DNA of 64,000 nucleotides from Cupriavidus sp. (GCA_031180665.1 JAPSLP010000030.1:1-64000); one strand, 5' to 3'; numbered from the stretch's first letter, positions 37,225 to 45,914 are shown. Notes: generated by a model from the sequence alone, not told the origin. Translations and numbers: made by a program.

Positions 37225-38349
37225 CTAGCCGAAGCGCACGCAATAGACCGGCGGCAGATGCGCCGACACGCAGGTCCACCGTTCGCCGCCGTTCTCCGAG
37301 ACCCACAGCCCGCCGGTGGTCGAGCCCATCGCCAGCCGTTCGCCGCTGTCGTCGACCGCCAGGCCGTGGCGATAGATCAGGTCGTAGGCCGGCGGCGCCG
37401 GCAGGCCTTCATCGAACACCTCGAAGCTGCGGCCGCCGTCGCGCGTGCGGGACACCACCAGCTTGCCGTCGACCGGCACGCGGCATTCGTCCTTGGTGGC
37501 CGGCGCGAACCACGCGGTCTCGGGATCGCGCGGATGCACCGCGACCGCGAAGCCGAACTTCGACGGCCGGCCTTCGACGCGCCGCCAGCTGGCACCGCCA
37601 TCCTCGGAACGGAAGACGCCGTCGTGATGCTGCACCCACAGCGCATCGGGCCGCGCCGGACATTGCACCATGTAGTGCGGGTCCTGGATGTTGGGATCCT
37701 CGCTGCGCTCGGGCGGCATATAGCCTGCCTTCATGCCGCGCGTGGTGGCCTCCCAGCTGTCACCGCCGTTGCGGGTCTGCCAGACGCCGCCGCAAGAGAT
37801 CGCAATCGACACATGGCGGCTGTCGCGCGGATCGACGCAGATCGAATGGATGCCGGGATAGTCGTAGCCGCCGCCGAACCACTCCGCGCGCTCGGGCCGG
37901 TCCCACAGCGGCCGGTTCAGCGCCCAGCTCGCGCCGCCATCGCCGGAACGGAACAAGCCACCGGGAATGGTGCCGGCCCACAGCACGCCTGGCTCGTCGG
38001 CGCCGCCGGCCTCGAGCACCCACAGTTGCTGCAGCGACCAGGGCGCAGGCTTGGGCGCGTCGGGGTTGTCAGGGGCGCTGGCGGCGGCGGCCTGCTCTGG
38101 CGGCTGCGGCGGATAGACCGGCACCGCACAGGCAGACCACTGGGCCTCGCCGCGCGCGCGGCGCCACAGCTTGACGCCGAAGTGGCCCAGATTCAATGCG
38201 GCATAGAGGGTGCCGTCGCGCGGGTCGGACAGCACCATGCTGACCGGCTCGCCGAGAAAATGCGCCTGGGTTTGCTGCCACTGTCCCTGGGGCTGGCGTT
38301 CGATCTCGAACAAGCCCTTGCGTGTTGCCACGAGAAGTCGGTCGTTCAT
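37225..38349 (-). CDS. BNR-repeat beta-propeller protein (sialidase-like fold)
   Basis: A 374-residue protein with repeated Asp-box/BNR units (RSGDGGASWALN, TRNGGDSWEATT, RSEDGGASWRRVEG, SRTRDGGRSFEV, SENGGERWTCV) forming a six- or seven-bladed propeller. There is no signal peptide, so it is cytoplasmic. None of the catalytic arginine-triad or nucleophile context of true sialidases is evident, so 'exo-alpha-sialidase' labels are probably misleading. It has GGAG before its ATG and is preceded, on the same strand, by a MoaD/ThiS-like gene ending in Gly-Gly. I recall this pairing in other bacteria, suggesting the propeller works with or is modified by the small protein. Confidence 0.85.
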   Translation of the reverse strand: MNDRLLVATRKGLFEIERQPQGQWQQTQAHFLGEPVSMVLSDPRDGTLYAALNLGHFGVKLWRRARGEAQWSACAVPVYPPQPPEQAAAASAPDNPDAPKPAPWSLQQLWVLEAGGADEPGVLWAGTIPGGLFRSGDGGASWALNRPLWDRPERAEWFGGGYDYPGIHSICVDPRDSRHVSIAISCGGVWQTRNGGDSWEATTRGMKAGYMPPERSEDPNIQDPHYMVQCPARPDALWVQHHDGVFRSEDGGASWRRVEGRPSKFGFAVAVHPRDPETAWFAPATKDECRVPVDGKLVVSRTRDGGRSFEVFDEGLPAPPAYDLIYRHGLAVDDSGERLAMGSTTGGLWVSENGGERWTCVSAHLPPVYCVRFG

Positions 38350-38390
38350 CGTTCGGGTCTCCTGGTATCGATCGGCCGCCGGTCGCGTGG

Positions 38391-38460
38391 CCGTCGGTGC
38401 GTTGGCTGTCGAAGCGCGAAGCGTCGGTGCGGCAAGTGTCGATGCGTGAAGCGTCGATGC
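38391..38460. repeat. Decayed short tandem repeats between the propeller and MoaD-like genes
   Basis: GTCGGTGC/GTCGATGC and GAAGC words alternate (CGTCGGTGCG, TGTCGAAGCGC, GCGTCGGTGCG, TGTCGATGCGTGAAGCGTCGATGC). The array occupies most of the 134-bp gap between the two genes of the pair. Confidence 0.7.
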
Positions 38461-38483
38461 CCTTGTGCTCGCGCGCCCTCGTG

Positions 38484-38753
38484 CTATCCGCCGGACAGCG
38501 CCTGCACCACGTAGACCTTGCTGTCCTCGCGCAATGCATCGCTGAGCCGTTGCCGGTCGCGGATCATGGTGCCGTCGATGAAGACGGTCACATGGCGGCG
38601 CAACTGGTTCTGGTCATCGAGGATGTAGCCGCGCAACTCGGGCTGCTCGGCGAACACCGCGTCAAGCGCGGCGCGCACCGAAGCGGCGGGAAGGTGGCGG
38701 TCCGGCGTGGGGACATGGCGCTGGATCGCCGGCGCGAAGGTGATATGGGCCAT
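38484..38753 (-). CDS. MoaD/ThiS-family ubiquitin-like protein ending in Gly-Gly
   Basis: An 89-residue beta-grasp protein (start MAHITFAPAIQRHV) with the internal ILDDQNQLRRHVTVFIDG stretch of MoaD/ThiS small sulphur carriers or ubiquitin-like modifiers. It ends …VVQALSGG, the C-terminal di-glycine needed for adenylation. No E1-like MoeB/ThiF, MoaE or thiazole gene is nearby. Instead its neighbour is the BNR propeller gene downstream. A minus-strand TACACT at 38798-38793 may be its -10 element. No good ribosome site is seen; an upstream in-frame start (38789) would add 12 residues without family similarity. Confidence 0.83.
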   Translation of the reverse strand: MAHITFAPAIQRHVPTPDRHLPAASVRAALDAVFAEQPELRGYILDDQNQLRRHVTVFIDGTMIRDRQRLSDALREDSKVYVVQALSGG

Positions 38754-39071
38754 GGTGCAGCGACGGTGGGGAGCGCAAAAAACGGTCACTACAGTGTAGG
38801 CGCTCGGCGCTGCGCGAGAAGGAAGAATGCTGGAAAATGCGGCCCGATCGAATGTGGACAGCGCGGTCAGGACCGGCGTCCTTGCCGCTCTCGCGACAAA
38901 GACGCCGCCTGGCAGTCCTGTCTTTTTTTCACGTCGTGTTACCGCTGCGACGGCGCCGGCAAACAGCCAGGCCCGGTGCCGAAGTGCGCATGGCTTTTCA
39001 GCCTTCCATCCCCGCGACCCATGCGCGCACGCAGTCTAGCAAGACTGGCTCGAACTGGCGACAGGCGGGCC

Positions 39072-39207
39072 GATATGTGGACGGGGCGGATGTGGACACC
39101 ACCGATGTGGACACCATCGATGTGGACACCATCGATGTGGACGAGGCCAATGTGTACAGCCCGATGTGGAAAGCACCGATGTGGAAAGCACCGATGTGGA
39201 CAGCATC
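39072..39207. repeat. 15-bp tandem repeat (minisatellite)
   Basis: GATGTGGACACCATC and close variants are repeated about eight times (perfect neighbours at 39104 and 39119; GATGTGGAAAGCACC twice at 39163 and 39178), with one unit shortened to 14 bp. It lies in the 478-bp gap between the MoaD-like gene and dctD. The rest of that gap (38754-39071) shows no gene. The 15-bp unit keeps three frames open, which creates spurious open frames. Confidence 0.9.
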
Positions 39208-39231
39208 GCCACGGACCGGCCATGCTGCGTA

Positions 39232-40617
39232 TCAGTCGGTCGCCGCGGTGGAGCGGAATGCCTCGAGATTGACGCCCAGCCGCTTGATCTTGTCGTACAG
39301 CGTTTTCTTCGGCACGCGCAGCAGATCGCTCGCCGCGGCGGTGCGCCCTGACGCGGCGCGCAGCGCTTGCTCGATCAGATGCCTCTCGAACACCGCGACC
39401 TGCTCGTCGAGCGAACGCGCCTCGCTGCCATTGCCGTTGCCATTGCTGCTGCCAGCGGGCGCTCCCGTGCTGCCACCGGGCAGCCCCAGCACGAAGCGAT
39501 CGGCGGCATTGCGCAGCTCGCGCACATTGCCCGGCCACGGATGCATCATCAGCTCGCGCATATGCTGCGGCGACACATCGGGCACCGGCCGTTCGTAGCG
39601 CAGCGCGGCCTGCAGCATGAAGTGCGAGAACAGCAGCGGAATGTCCTCGCGCCGTTCGCGCAGCGGCGGGATGTCGATCACCGCGACGCTGAGGCGATAG
39701 TACAGATCGGCGCGGAAGCGCTGCTCCGCGGACAGGGCCAGCAGATCGACCTTGGTGGCGGCGATCACGCGGCAATCCATCGGCAGCAGCGTGTTCGAGC
39801 CCAACCGTTCGAACTGCCGCTCCTGCAGCGTGCGCAGCAGCTTGATCTGCAGCGACATCGGCATGGTCTCGATCTCGTCCAGAAACAGCGAGCCGCGCTG
39901 CGCGTATTCGATCTTGCCGACGCGCCGCCGTGCGGCCCCGGTAAACGCGCCCGACTCGTGCCCGAACACTTCGCTCTCGAACAGCGATTCGGGGACGCCC
40001 CCGCAATTGAGCGCGGCAAAGTTGCCCTGCCGGCGCGAACCGTACTCGTGCAGGCAGCGCGCCACCAGTTCCTTGCCGGTGCCGGTCTCGCCCAGGATCA
40101 GCACATCGGCGTCGGTGCAGGCCAGATCCAGAATCAGCTTGCGCAGCCGTTCGACGGCCGCCGAGCGGCCGATGACCTTTGCCTCGATCGCCTGCGTGTC
40201 GGCCAGCTGCCGGCGCAGCGCCTGGACCTCGAGCGTCAGCGCGCGCTTTTCCATCGCGCGTTGCACCACCTCGGTCAGCTCGCCGGGCGAATACGGCTTC
40301 TCGATGAAATCGTAGGCGCCGCGGCGCATCGCCTGCACCGCCATCGAGATGTCGCCGTGGCCGGTGACGAGAATCACCGGCAGCGCGGCATCGATTTCCA
40401 GCGCCTTGTCGAGCAGCGCCAGGCCATTGATGCCGGGCAGGCGCACATCGGTGACGAGCACGCCGGCAAAGCCGGGCGTGAGTCGATGCAGCACCTGTTC
40501 GGCCGAGCCGAACGCTTCCACCGACAGGCCGGCGATCTGCAGCGACTGCGTGCTGCCCAGCCGCACCGCGGCATCGTCTTCGACATAGAGGACCGACAGA
40601 TCAGTTCGCATCGGCAT
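39232..40617 (-). CDS. dctD: C4-dicarboxylate transport response regulator, sigma-54 activator
   Basis: A 461-residue NtrC-family activator. The receiver has VLYVEDD, phosphoacceptor Asp (LVTDVRLPG) and EKPYSPGEL. The AAA+ domain has Walker A GETGTGKE, the sigma-54-contacting GAFTGA loop (HESGAFTGAARRR), Walker B SLFLDEI and the arginine finger region. A Gly/Asn-rich linker leads to a Fis-type helix-turn-helix (TAAASDLLRVPKKTLYDKIKRLGV). The start at 40617 has AGGAG four bases upstream and overlaps dctB by 17 bp. With DctB it should activate dicarboxylate (succinate, malate, fumarate) uptake genes through RpoN. No such transporter gene is adjacent. Confidence 0.94.
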   Translation of the reverse strand: MPMRTDLSVLYVEDDAAVRLGSTQSLQIAGLSVEAFGSAEQVLHRLTPGFAGVLVTDVRLPGINGLALLDKALEIDAALPVILVTGHGDISMAVQAMRRGAYDFIEKPYSPGELTEVVQRAMEKRALTLEVQALRRQLADTQAIEAKVIGRSAAVERLRKLILDLACTDADVLILGETGTGKELVARCLHEYGSRRQGNFAALNCGGVPESLFESEVFGHESGAFTGAARRRVGKIEYAQRGSLFLDEIETMPMSLQIKLLRTLQERQFERLGSNTLLPMDCRVIAATKVDLLALSAEQRFRADLYYRLSVAVIDIPPLRERREDIPLLFSHFMLQAALRYERPVPDVSPQHMRELMMHPWPGNVRELRNAADRFVLGLPGGSTGAPAGSSNGNGNGSEARSLDEQVAVFERHLIEQALRAASGRTAAASDLLRVPKKTLYDKIKRLGVNLEAFRSTAATD

Positions 40618-42583
40618 GGGTCTCCTGTGCGGCGGGCAGATCGATGATGAAGCGCGCGCCGGCGTTCTCGTTGCGCCCGGCCGCGCCGCTCGACGGATCG
40701 AGGGTGCGGCGATTCTCCGCGCGCAGCGTGCCGCCGAATTCGCGCACGATGCCGGCGGAGATCGCCAGCCCGAGGCCAAGGCCCACGCCCTGCTCCTTGG
40801 TGGTGAAGAACGGTTCGAACAGCCGCGGCATCACGTCGTCGTCGATGCCGCAGCCGCGATCGGCCACCTCGATCGTGACCCACTGCGGGTCGGCGTGCAC
40901 GCGGATCTCGAGCACACGCGCCGTGGCGTCGTCGGTGGCGTCCTCGGTAGCATCCTCGGCTGCGTCCGCGTTCGCCTCCTTCATCGCGTCGAGCGCGTTC
41001 GACAGCAGGTTGACCAGCACCTGCTCGAGCCGGTTGCCTTCGCACAGCGCGAGCGGCGACGGCTCAGGCACCGACACCACCAGCTCCGCGCCGTCGGCGC
41101 GAATGCGCGAGTCCAGCAGGAACAGCGCGTCGGCGATCACTGTGCCGACCGGCGTGGGCACCGACTGCACCGGCGTCTTGCGCGCGAACTTCTTGAGCTG
41201 CGCGGTGATCTTGCCCATCCGTTCGACCATCTGGCAGATCACGTTCAGGTTGGTCTCCACCGCATCGGTCTGGCCGCGGCGGAAGAACACGATGGTGTTG
41301 GCCGAGAGCGTGCGCAGCGCCGCCAGCGGCTGGTTCAGCTCGTGCGTGATGCCCGCCGACATCTGGCCGAGCGCCGCCATCTTGCTCGCCTGCACCAGCT
41401 CGTCCATTGCCGCCTTCAGCACCTGCTCGGCGCGCTTGCGCTCGGCGATCTCCTTCTGCAGCTTCAGGTTCGAGCCCGACAGCGCCTGCGTGCGCATGGC
41501 GACCTTGCGTTCGAGCTCGTCGTGCGCGCGCTGCAGGGCCTCCTTGGCGGCACGGTTCTGCGCGGCGGCGCGGCGGCGCTGCAGCACGTAGAGGATCAGC
41601 AGCAGCAGAAAGCCGAGCGCGAAGGCGCCGATCACCGCGCTGTTGCGCGCCAGCGTGCGGATCGGCTCCATGTCGGACAGCACGATCAGCCGCCAGTCGG
41701 TATCGGGAATGCGCCGGCTCTGCGCCAGGAATTCGTCGCCGTCCGGCATCCGCACCACGCTGATGTCGGCAGCGAAGCGGCGCTGTTCGCGAAAGCCGAT
41801 CGGGTCGAGCGAATCGACGGTCGAGTACTGCCGCGTCGAGGCGAGCTGCCAGCGCGTCTCGCTGGGCAGCTCGCGCAGCGACTTGAAGCGCCAGTCGGGC
41901 TGCGAGCTGAGGAACACGATGCCGTTGGCGTCGACCACCAGGATGCGGTCATCGTTGGCGAGCCAGGGCTCGTCGATCTTGTCGAGATTGACCTTGACCG
42001 CGGCCACGCCGAGCATCGCGCCCTCGCGCACGATCGGCTGCGAGAAGTAGTAGCCCGGTTCGCGGCTGACGGTGCCGATGCCATAGAAGCGGCCGGGCTT
42101 GCCCTGCATCGCGTCACGGAAATACGGCCGGTACGAGAAGTTGATGCCGACGAAGCTGGCAGCCTCGTTCCAGTTGCTCGCGGCGAGCGTCAGGCCGTGG
42201 GCGTCCATCACATAGATTGCGGTCGACTTGGCCGCGGCGTTGACCTCGGCCAGGAAGCGGTTGGCCGCCATCGGCAGGCCCGGTGTCGCCGGTTCGCGCA
42301 GCAGGCGCTGCACGTCGTGGTTCAGCGCGACGACCGCGGGCAGATATTCGTAGCGGCGCATCTCGCTGCGCAGTCCGCCGATATAGGCCTCGATGCGGTG
42401 CGCGGTGCCATCGCGCTGCGCGCGGATGCCGACGCGCTCGCCCCACAGATAGGCGATGGAGACACCGGCCCCCATCACCGCGCAGACCGCCGCGATCACG
42501 GCCGCGCGACGCGCCCGTCCACGCGGCCATGCCGAGGGCGGCATCGCCTGCGTCGCGGGAGAAGTCGCGGAGGAGTCCGTCAT
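40601..42583 (-). CDS. dctB: C4-dicarboxylate sensor histidine kinase
   Basis: A 660-residue kinase: N-terminal span (AAVIAAVCAVMGAGVSIAYLW), a periplasmic tandem-PAS dCache sensor (SYRPYFRDAMQGKPGRFYGIGTVSREPGYYFSQPI is the typical dicarboxylate-binding stretch), a second span, a coiled coil, the H-box (ITHELNQPLAALRTLSANT) and HATPase motifs (LVNLLSNALDAM, DRGCGI, GLGLGLAISAGIV). A short acidic repeat (ADAAEDATEDATDDATAR), absent from typical DctB as far as I know, interrupts the ATP-binding domain just after the N-box and is encoded by decayed 12-bp repeats. It is overlapped by dctD and co-expressed with it. Confidence 0.94.
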   Translation of the reverse strand: MTDSSATSPATQAMPPSAWPRGRARRAAVIAAVCAVMGAGVSIAYLWGERVGIRAQRDGTAHRIEAYIGGLRSEMRRYEYLPAVVALNHDVQRLLREPATPGLPMAANRFLAEVNAAAKSTAIYVMDAHGLTLAASNWNEAASFVGINFSYRPYFRDAMQGKPGRFYGIGTVSREPGYYFSQPIVREGAMLGVAAVKVNLDKIDEPWLANDDRILVVDANGIVFLSSQPDWRFKSLRELPSETRWQLASTRQYSTVDSLDPIGFREQRRFAADISVVRMPDGDEFLAQSRRIPDTDWRLIVLSDMEPIRTLARNSAVIGAFALGFLLLLILYVLQRRRAAAQNRAAKEALQRAHDELERKVAMRTQALSGSNLKLQKEIAERKRAEQVLKAAMDELVQASKMAALGQMSAGITHELNQPLAALRTLSANTIVFFRRGQTDAVETNLNVICQMVERMGKITAQLKKFARKTPVQSVPTPVGTVIADALFLLDSRIRADGAELVVSVPEPSPLALCEGNRLEQVLVNLLSNALDAMKEANADAAEDATEDATDDATARVLEIRVHADPQWVTIEVADRGCGIDDDVMPRLFEPFFTTKEQGVGLGLGLAISAGIVREFGGTLRAENRRTLDPSSGAAGRNENAGARFIIDLPAAQETHADAN

Positions 42584-42670
42584 ATCGATGCGGAAGGAAT
42601 ACCGGCGACGTGCGCCAACGACCGGCCATTAGGCAAAGCCGCGCCCCGCTGCGTCAATCGGCGTAAACAT

Positions 42671-42710
42671 CAGGCGCCGATGCATCGACGATCCGATGCA
42701 TCGGCGCCTG
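42671..42710 (-). terminator. Perfect 17-bp hairpin between DUF6351 gene and dctB
   Basis: CAGGCGCCGATGCATCG (42671-42687), six-base loop, CGATGCATCGGCGCCTG (42694-42710). It lies 48 bp after the DUF6351 stop on the minus strand and is followed there by ATGTTTACG, a weak U-tract. It is the best candidate terminator of that gene. It could also be a DNA-level operator. Confidence 0.55.
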
Positions 42711-42758
42711 TCCCGTCAAGGGGCAGCCCGGCCCGTCAGGTGGCCAGGGCCATGCCGA

Positions 42759-44972
42759 TCAAGGCCGGGTCACGTCGAACAGCAGGTTGACCGGCGACGG
42801 TCCGAACGACAGCCAGGTGCCCTTCAACGGCTGCTGCTCCACGCCGGGCCGCGACCAGTCGCAGACCCCGGTCGTGAAGATCGATTGCAGCCGCGCCAGC
42901 TGCGCGGGCGTCATCATCACCTTGTAGTCGGCGGGATCGATCGGCTTGAGCTGGCACTTGACGACATCGTCGGCCAGCGGGCCACCGGCGACCATGCGCG
43001 GCGTGGTGCCGGCCGGATACAAGGTGTTGCACTGGCCCGGACCGTGCGCGGTCTGCGGCTCGACGATCTTGTTGCCGCCCGCATCCCAGCACGCATCGAC
43101 GAGGTCCGCCGGTTTGTTGCGCACCACCTTCTCGGCCTTGCTGCCCGGGCCGGTGTCGCGCAGCATCGCCGTCAGCCAACGGTCCATCTGGTCGAAGTTG
43201 TCGTCGCGGATGGTGCCCGGTCCGACGATGACCTGGTTGTCCGCGTGCCCGTTCGCCGCGATCAGACGCGCGCGCACCGAATAGCTGTGGATCTTGTTGT
43301 GGATGTCGCCGTTGACGCGGTCGTCGAAGTAGTCGCGCTGGTCGATGATCGGCGTGGTCGCCAGGCCCCCGCCGGTCGAAGTGATGCGGCCCGACTGGTA
43401 GGCGCGTGCGATCGCGTCGAGGTCGCCCACGGTACGCTGCGCGATGCGCTTGAAGTCGACGTCGACGCCGCCGATCTTCTCGTTCAGGTCGATGAACTGG
43501 TCCGGCGTGATCATGCCGTCGTTCAGCGCCTTCAGGCCGTACTGCACGCCGACATTGTCGATCGGCCGCTTGGCGAAGCCGCGTGCATCCTTGCCGTAGA
43601 CGTTGACGGTGTGGTCGTAAACGGTGGCGCGCACGCCGGTCGGGTTGTTGACCGGATGGTATTTCTGGTCGGCCGGGAAGCCGGCAGGGAACGACACCAC
43701 CGGATCGAGACGGCCCGCGCTGCTGCTCATCGCGGCGATATTGCCCGGCTTCAGATAGCCCGAGATCGCCGAGCGCTGCGCATCGCTGTATTGCCCCGGC
43801 GCGGTCTGCGTGAAGTACAGATGCAGCAGCCGCGAATCGTGCAGCTTGAAGATCGTCGACGAGGTGACGTCCGGGAACACCGAGGTCACGATGATGCCGT
43901 CGAACAGGCCCGGATAGTTGTCGCCGGTCTGGTGGCTCTGATAGGCGCCGCCGGAGCCGCCGGTGCCGATCGTGAAGAACGGCGTGCCGTAGTTTTCGAT
44001 CAGCCGCTCCTTGACCATCGCGATGGTCTCGGACGACAGCAGGTCGTTGCAGTTGTTGCCGAAGGTATTGAGCGAGGCGCTGGCCACCGCGTAGCCCTTG
44101 CGCAGATAGTTGTGGTTCAGCACCGCCACCGGCGTGCCCTGCATGTACCAGCCGCCCTGGCAGCCGCCGCCGAGCGGATAGATGACCTTGCGGTTCCAGC
44201 CCGAGGGCGGCGCCAGCGGCGTCGGCTCGGCGTCCTTCAACGGATCGTGCAGGATCGCGGTCTGATAGATCGCGCGATTGATCGTGCCGGTCTCGACGCG
44301 GACGATGTAGGGCACGGTCGCGCCGGCGTTGTTGGTGGTGCTGGCCAGGTCCGCGGGATAGGCGGCCACCGGTGTCGGCAACGGCTTGAAGCTGTTGGCG
44401 GTCGAGCGGTAGACGTAGTGCACGCGGCGTTCGACCGAGCAGTTCTCGTCGAGCGGTGCGCCCAGCTTGCTGCCGTCCGGCAGCGTGAAGTTCTGCGTCG
44501 CGCAGATGTAGGGACGCTCGTGCGGGCCGGAGAAGACGGGGCCGGTGATCGGATAGTTGGTCAGCGTCAGCGTGGTGCGCGCGGGGCCATGCTTGACCTC
44601 CATGGTGTTCTCGCCGAGCTTGAGTCCGCTGACGATGCCCAGCGCCTCGCCGTCGGCGGTCGGCGTGAAGGCGTCGCTGACATCGACGCCGTTGACGCTG
44701 ACCTTGAACTTGTTGCCTGGCGCGCGTTCGCTGGCGCTCAGGCGGATCAGCGCATCGCCGCCCGTCACGCGCTCGGGCGCGGACGACAGCACCGTCGCCT
44801 CGACCGTCGCGCGGTGTCCCAGGCCCAGGCCGGGCGCGTTCTCGGCGCTCTGCGGCTGCAGGTTGCCCCCACCGCCATCGTCACCGCCGCCGCATCCGGC
44901 GACCAGCAATGCCGCCACCATCGCGCCAGTCCCCAAGGACGGCCGCTTCCACCGAGCTGCTGTTTGCCGCAT
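42759..44972 (-). CDS. DUF6351-family extracytoplasmic lipoprotein
   Basis: A 737-residue predicted lipoprotein. Signal MRQTAARWKR… with lipobox LVAGC (Cys27), then a Gly/Asp spacer. The start at 44972 has AGGAG eight bases upstream; longer frames do not. The body contains a hydrolase-like segment, VIYPLGGGCQGGWYMQG and TIGTGGSGGAYQSHQTGDNYPGLFDGIIV, reminiscent of an alpha/beta-hydrolase nucleophile elbow (GGSGG), and a late DFDQMDRWL. I assign it to the uncharacterised DUF6351 family. An esterase or tannase-like role is only a guess. It has a monocistronic setting with long leader. Confidence 0.8.
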   Translation of the reverse strand: MRQTAARWKRPSLGTGAMVAALLVAGCGGGDDGGGGNLQPQSAENAPGLGLGHRATVEATVLSSAPERVTGGDALIRLSASERAPGNKFKVSVNGVDVSDAFTPTADGEALGIVSGLKLGENTMEVKHGPARTTLTLTNYPITGPVFSGPHERPYICATQNFTLPDGSKLGAPLDENCSVERRVHYVYRSTANSFKPLPTPVAAYPADLASTTNNAGATVPYIVRVETGTINRAIYQTAILHDPLKDAEPTPLAPPSGWNRKVIYPLGGGCQGGWYMQGTPVAVLNHNYLRKGYAVASASLNTFGNNCNDLLSSETIAMVKERLIENYGTPFFTIGTGGSGGAYQSHQTGDNYPGLFDGIIVTSVFPDVTSSTIFKLHDSRLLHLYFTQTAPGQYSDAQRSAISGYLKPGNIAAMSSSAGRLDPVVSFPAGFPADQKYHPVNNPTGVRATVYDHTVNVYGKDARGFAKRPIDNVGVQYGLKALNDGMITPDQFIDLNEKIGGVDVDFKRIAQRTVGDLDAIARAYQSGRITSTGGGLATTPIIDQRDYFDDRVNGDIHNKIHSYSVRARLIAANGHADNQVIVGPGTIRDDNFDQMDRWLTAMLRDTGPGSKAEKVVRNKPADLVDACWDAGGNKIVEPQTAHGPGQCNTLYPAGTTPRMVAGGPLADDVVKCQLKPIDPADYKVMMTPAQLARLQSIFTTGVCDWSRPGVEQQPLKGTWLSFGPSPVNLLFDVTRP

Positions 44973-45241
44973 CGTTGTCTCCTGTTTGGCCGGCGTCGCC
45001 GGCATTGCCTTTTCCACGCTCCGCGCGGGAGCGGTCAGCGCGTCTGCCATCTGTCGCGGCAGCTTGCGAGGCGCCAGCGTTGCAATGGGCGTGCCATTGC
45101 GGGCGGGGTGGGGCGGCGGAGACTAAGCCTCTGAAACAGAAGCGTTTTTGCGCGGAGGCAATGTCTGCATGACGGCAGACATGGATGGAAATCCGCACGG
45201 GCCCGAGCGGGTGGCGTGCGGAAAGTCGCGTCGGTGAAGGC

Positions 45242-45568
45242 TCAGAAGTCCAGCTGCTGCGCCTGAATGCCAAGCGCCGCGGCGATCTTTGCACGCGTGG
45301 ATTTGCGCAGACCCTCGCTGCGCTCCTGCTGTGCGTAGGCCGACTGAGAGATGCCGAGGCGGCCCGCGACTTCAGCCTGGGTCAGCCCAAGATGTTCGCG
45401 CCAGGCTCGCACAGGTGTCGCACCCTCGACGGTGCGATGAACGACGGCATGCGGAATCAGACCCCGCTCTTCGGCATGGCGGGCGATGTAGTCCTGATAG
45501 GGGATGACGACAAACGCGGGCTTGCCATCGGGATTGAGCAGGACCTGGATGCTAGTAGGTGCGTTCAT
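45242..45568 (-). CDS. XRE-type antitoxin (HigA-like)
   Basis: A 108-residue protein. An N-terminal antitoxin strand-helix (VLLNPDGKPAFVVIPYQDYIARH) is followed by an HTH_3 domain (LGLTQAEVAGRLGISQSAYAQQERSE). It starts 17 bp before the end of the preceding RelE-like reading frame, so the pair has the toxin-first order of HigBA loci. The antitoxin itself is intact. It probably represses the AT-rich promoter at 45830-45860. With the toxin frame interrupted by an amber codon it may survive as an orphan regulator. Confidence 0.88.
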   Translation of the reverse strand: MNAPTSIQVLLNPDGKPAFVVIPYQDYIARHAEERGLIPHAVVHRTVEGATPVRAWREHLGLTQAEVAGRLGISQSAYAQQERSEGLRKSTRAKIAAALGIQAQQLDF

Positions 45569-45806
45569 CGCGCTTCCTCACTTCTTGAATCTCGACGATC
45601 CTGATACGACCATCCCAATCGAATAGCACGCGATAGTTGCCCACGCGCAGTCTGTAGCCGTACGTATGATTGTTCAGTGCTTTGACGTTCTGGCATTGGG
45701 GCATCGCGTGCAGTTCGCCGACCGCGTCCACAATGGCCCGTTGCTAGGGCTTGTCCATCTTGCGGAGCTGTTTGGCCGCCTTGCAGGTCCAGTTGGTCGC
45801 GTTCAT
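45552..45806 (-). pseudogene. RelE/HigB-type toxin gene with in-frame amber stop
   Basis: Read from ATG 45806 the frame gives MNATNWTCKAAKQLRKMDKP, then TAG at codon 21 (45746..45744). It continues without other stops as QRAIVDAVGELHAMPQC…LRVGNYRVLFDWDGRIRIVEIQEVRKRDERTY to TAG at 45552. The post-stop part has the RelE-fold signature (GYRLRVGNYRVLFDWDG … I-x-V-x-R). A single CAG-to-TAG change would explain it. The frame overlaps the antitoxin start by 17 bp as in intact loci. Sequencing error or amber readthrough are the alternatives. Confidence 0.85.
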
Positions 45807-45829
45807 TCACGCGATTCTTCGTATCCTGC

Positions 45830-45860
45830 ATTATAAGTCGATTATAAGTTTTAAGCGACT
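45830..45860 (-). promoter_or_regulatory. AT-rich promoter/operator of the toxin–antitoxin locus
   Basis: On the plus strand ATTATAAGTCG and ATTATAAGTTT form a direct repeat, and AGTCG (45836-45840) pairs with CGACT (45856-45860) as an inverted repeat. On the minus strand this gives two TATAAT hexamers (45835-45830 and 45846-45841) 20-40 bp upstream of the toxin ATG. This fits an autoregulated TA promoter. Confidence 0.5.
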
Positions 45861-45914
45861 ATAGGTTTCCGGACTGTCATCTGGCTTTCGGACGCAACTG
45901 GAGGTCCGATGGCG

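Noticed and set aside
37225-38349. True sialidase activity for the BNR protein
   Set aside because: Asp-boxes are structural; no signal peptide or recognisable arginine triad or catalytic residues support glycosidase function.
39072-39207. CRISPR array
   Set aside because: The 15-bp units are contiguous with no unique spacers, and there are no cas genes.
45565-45831. An 88-codon minus-strand open frame over the toxin region
   Set aside because: It is out of frame with the RelE-like sequence and its translation (Gln/Arg-rich) has no fold signature. The toxin frame with one amber stop is the meaningful one.
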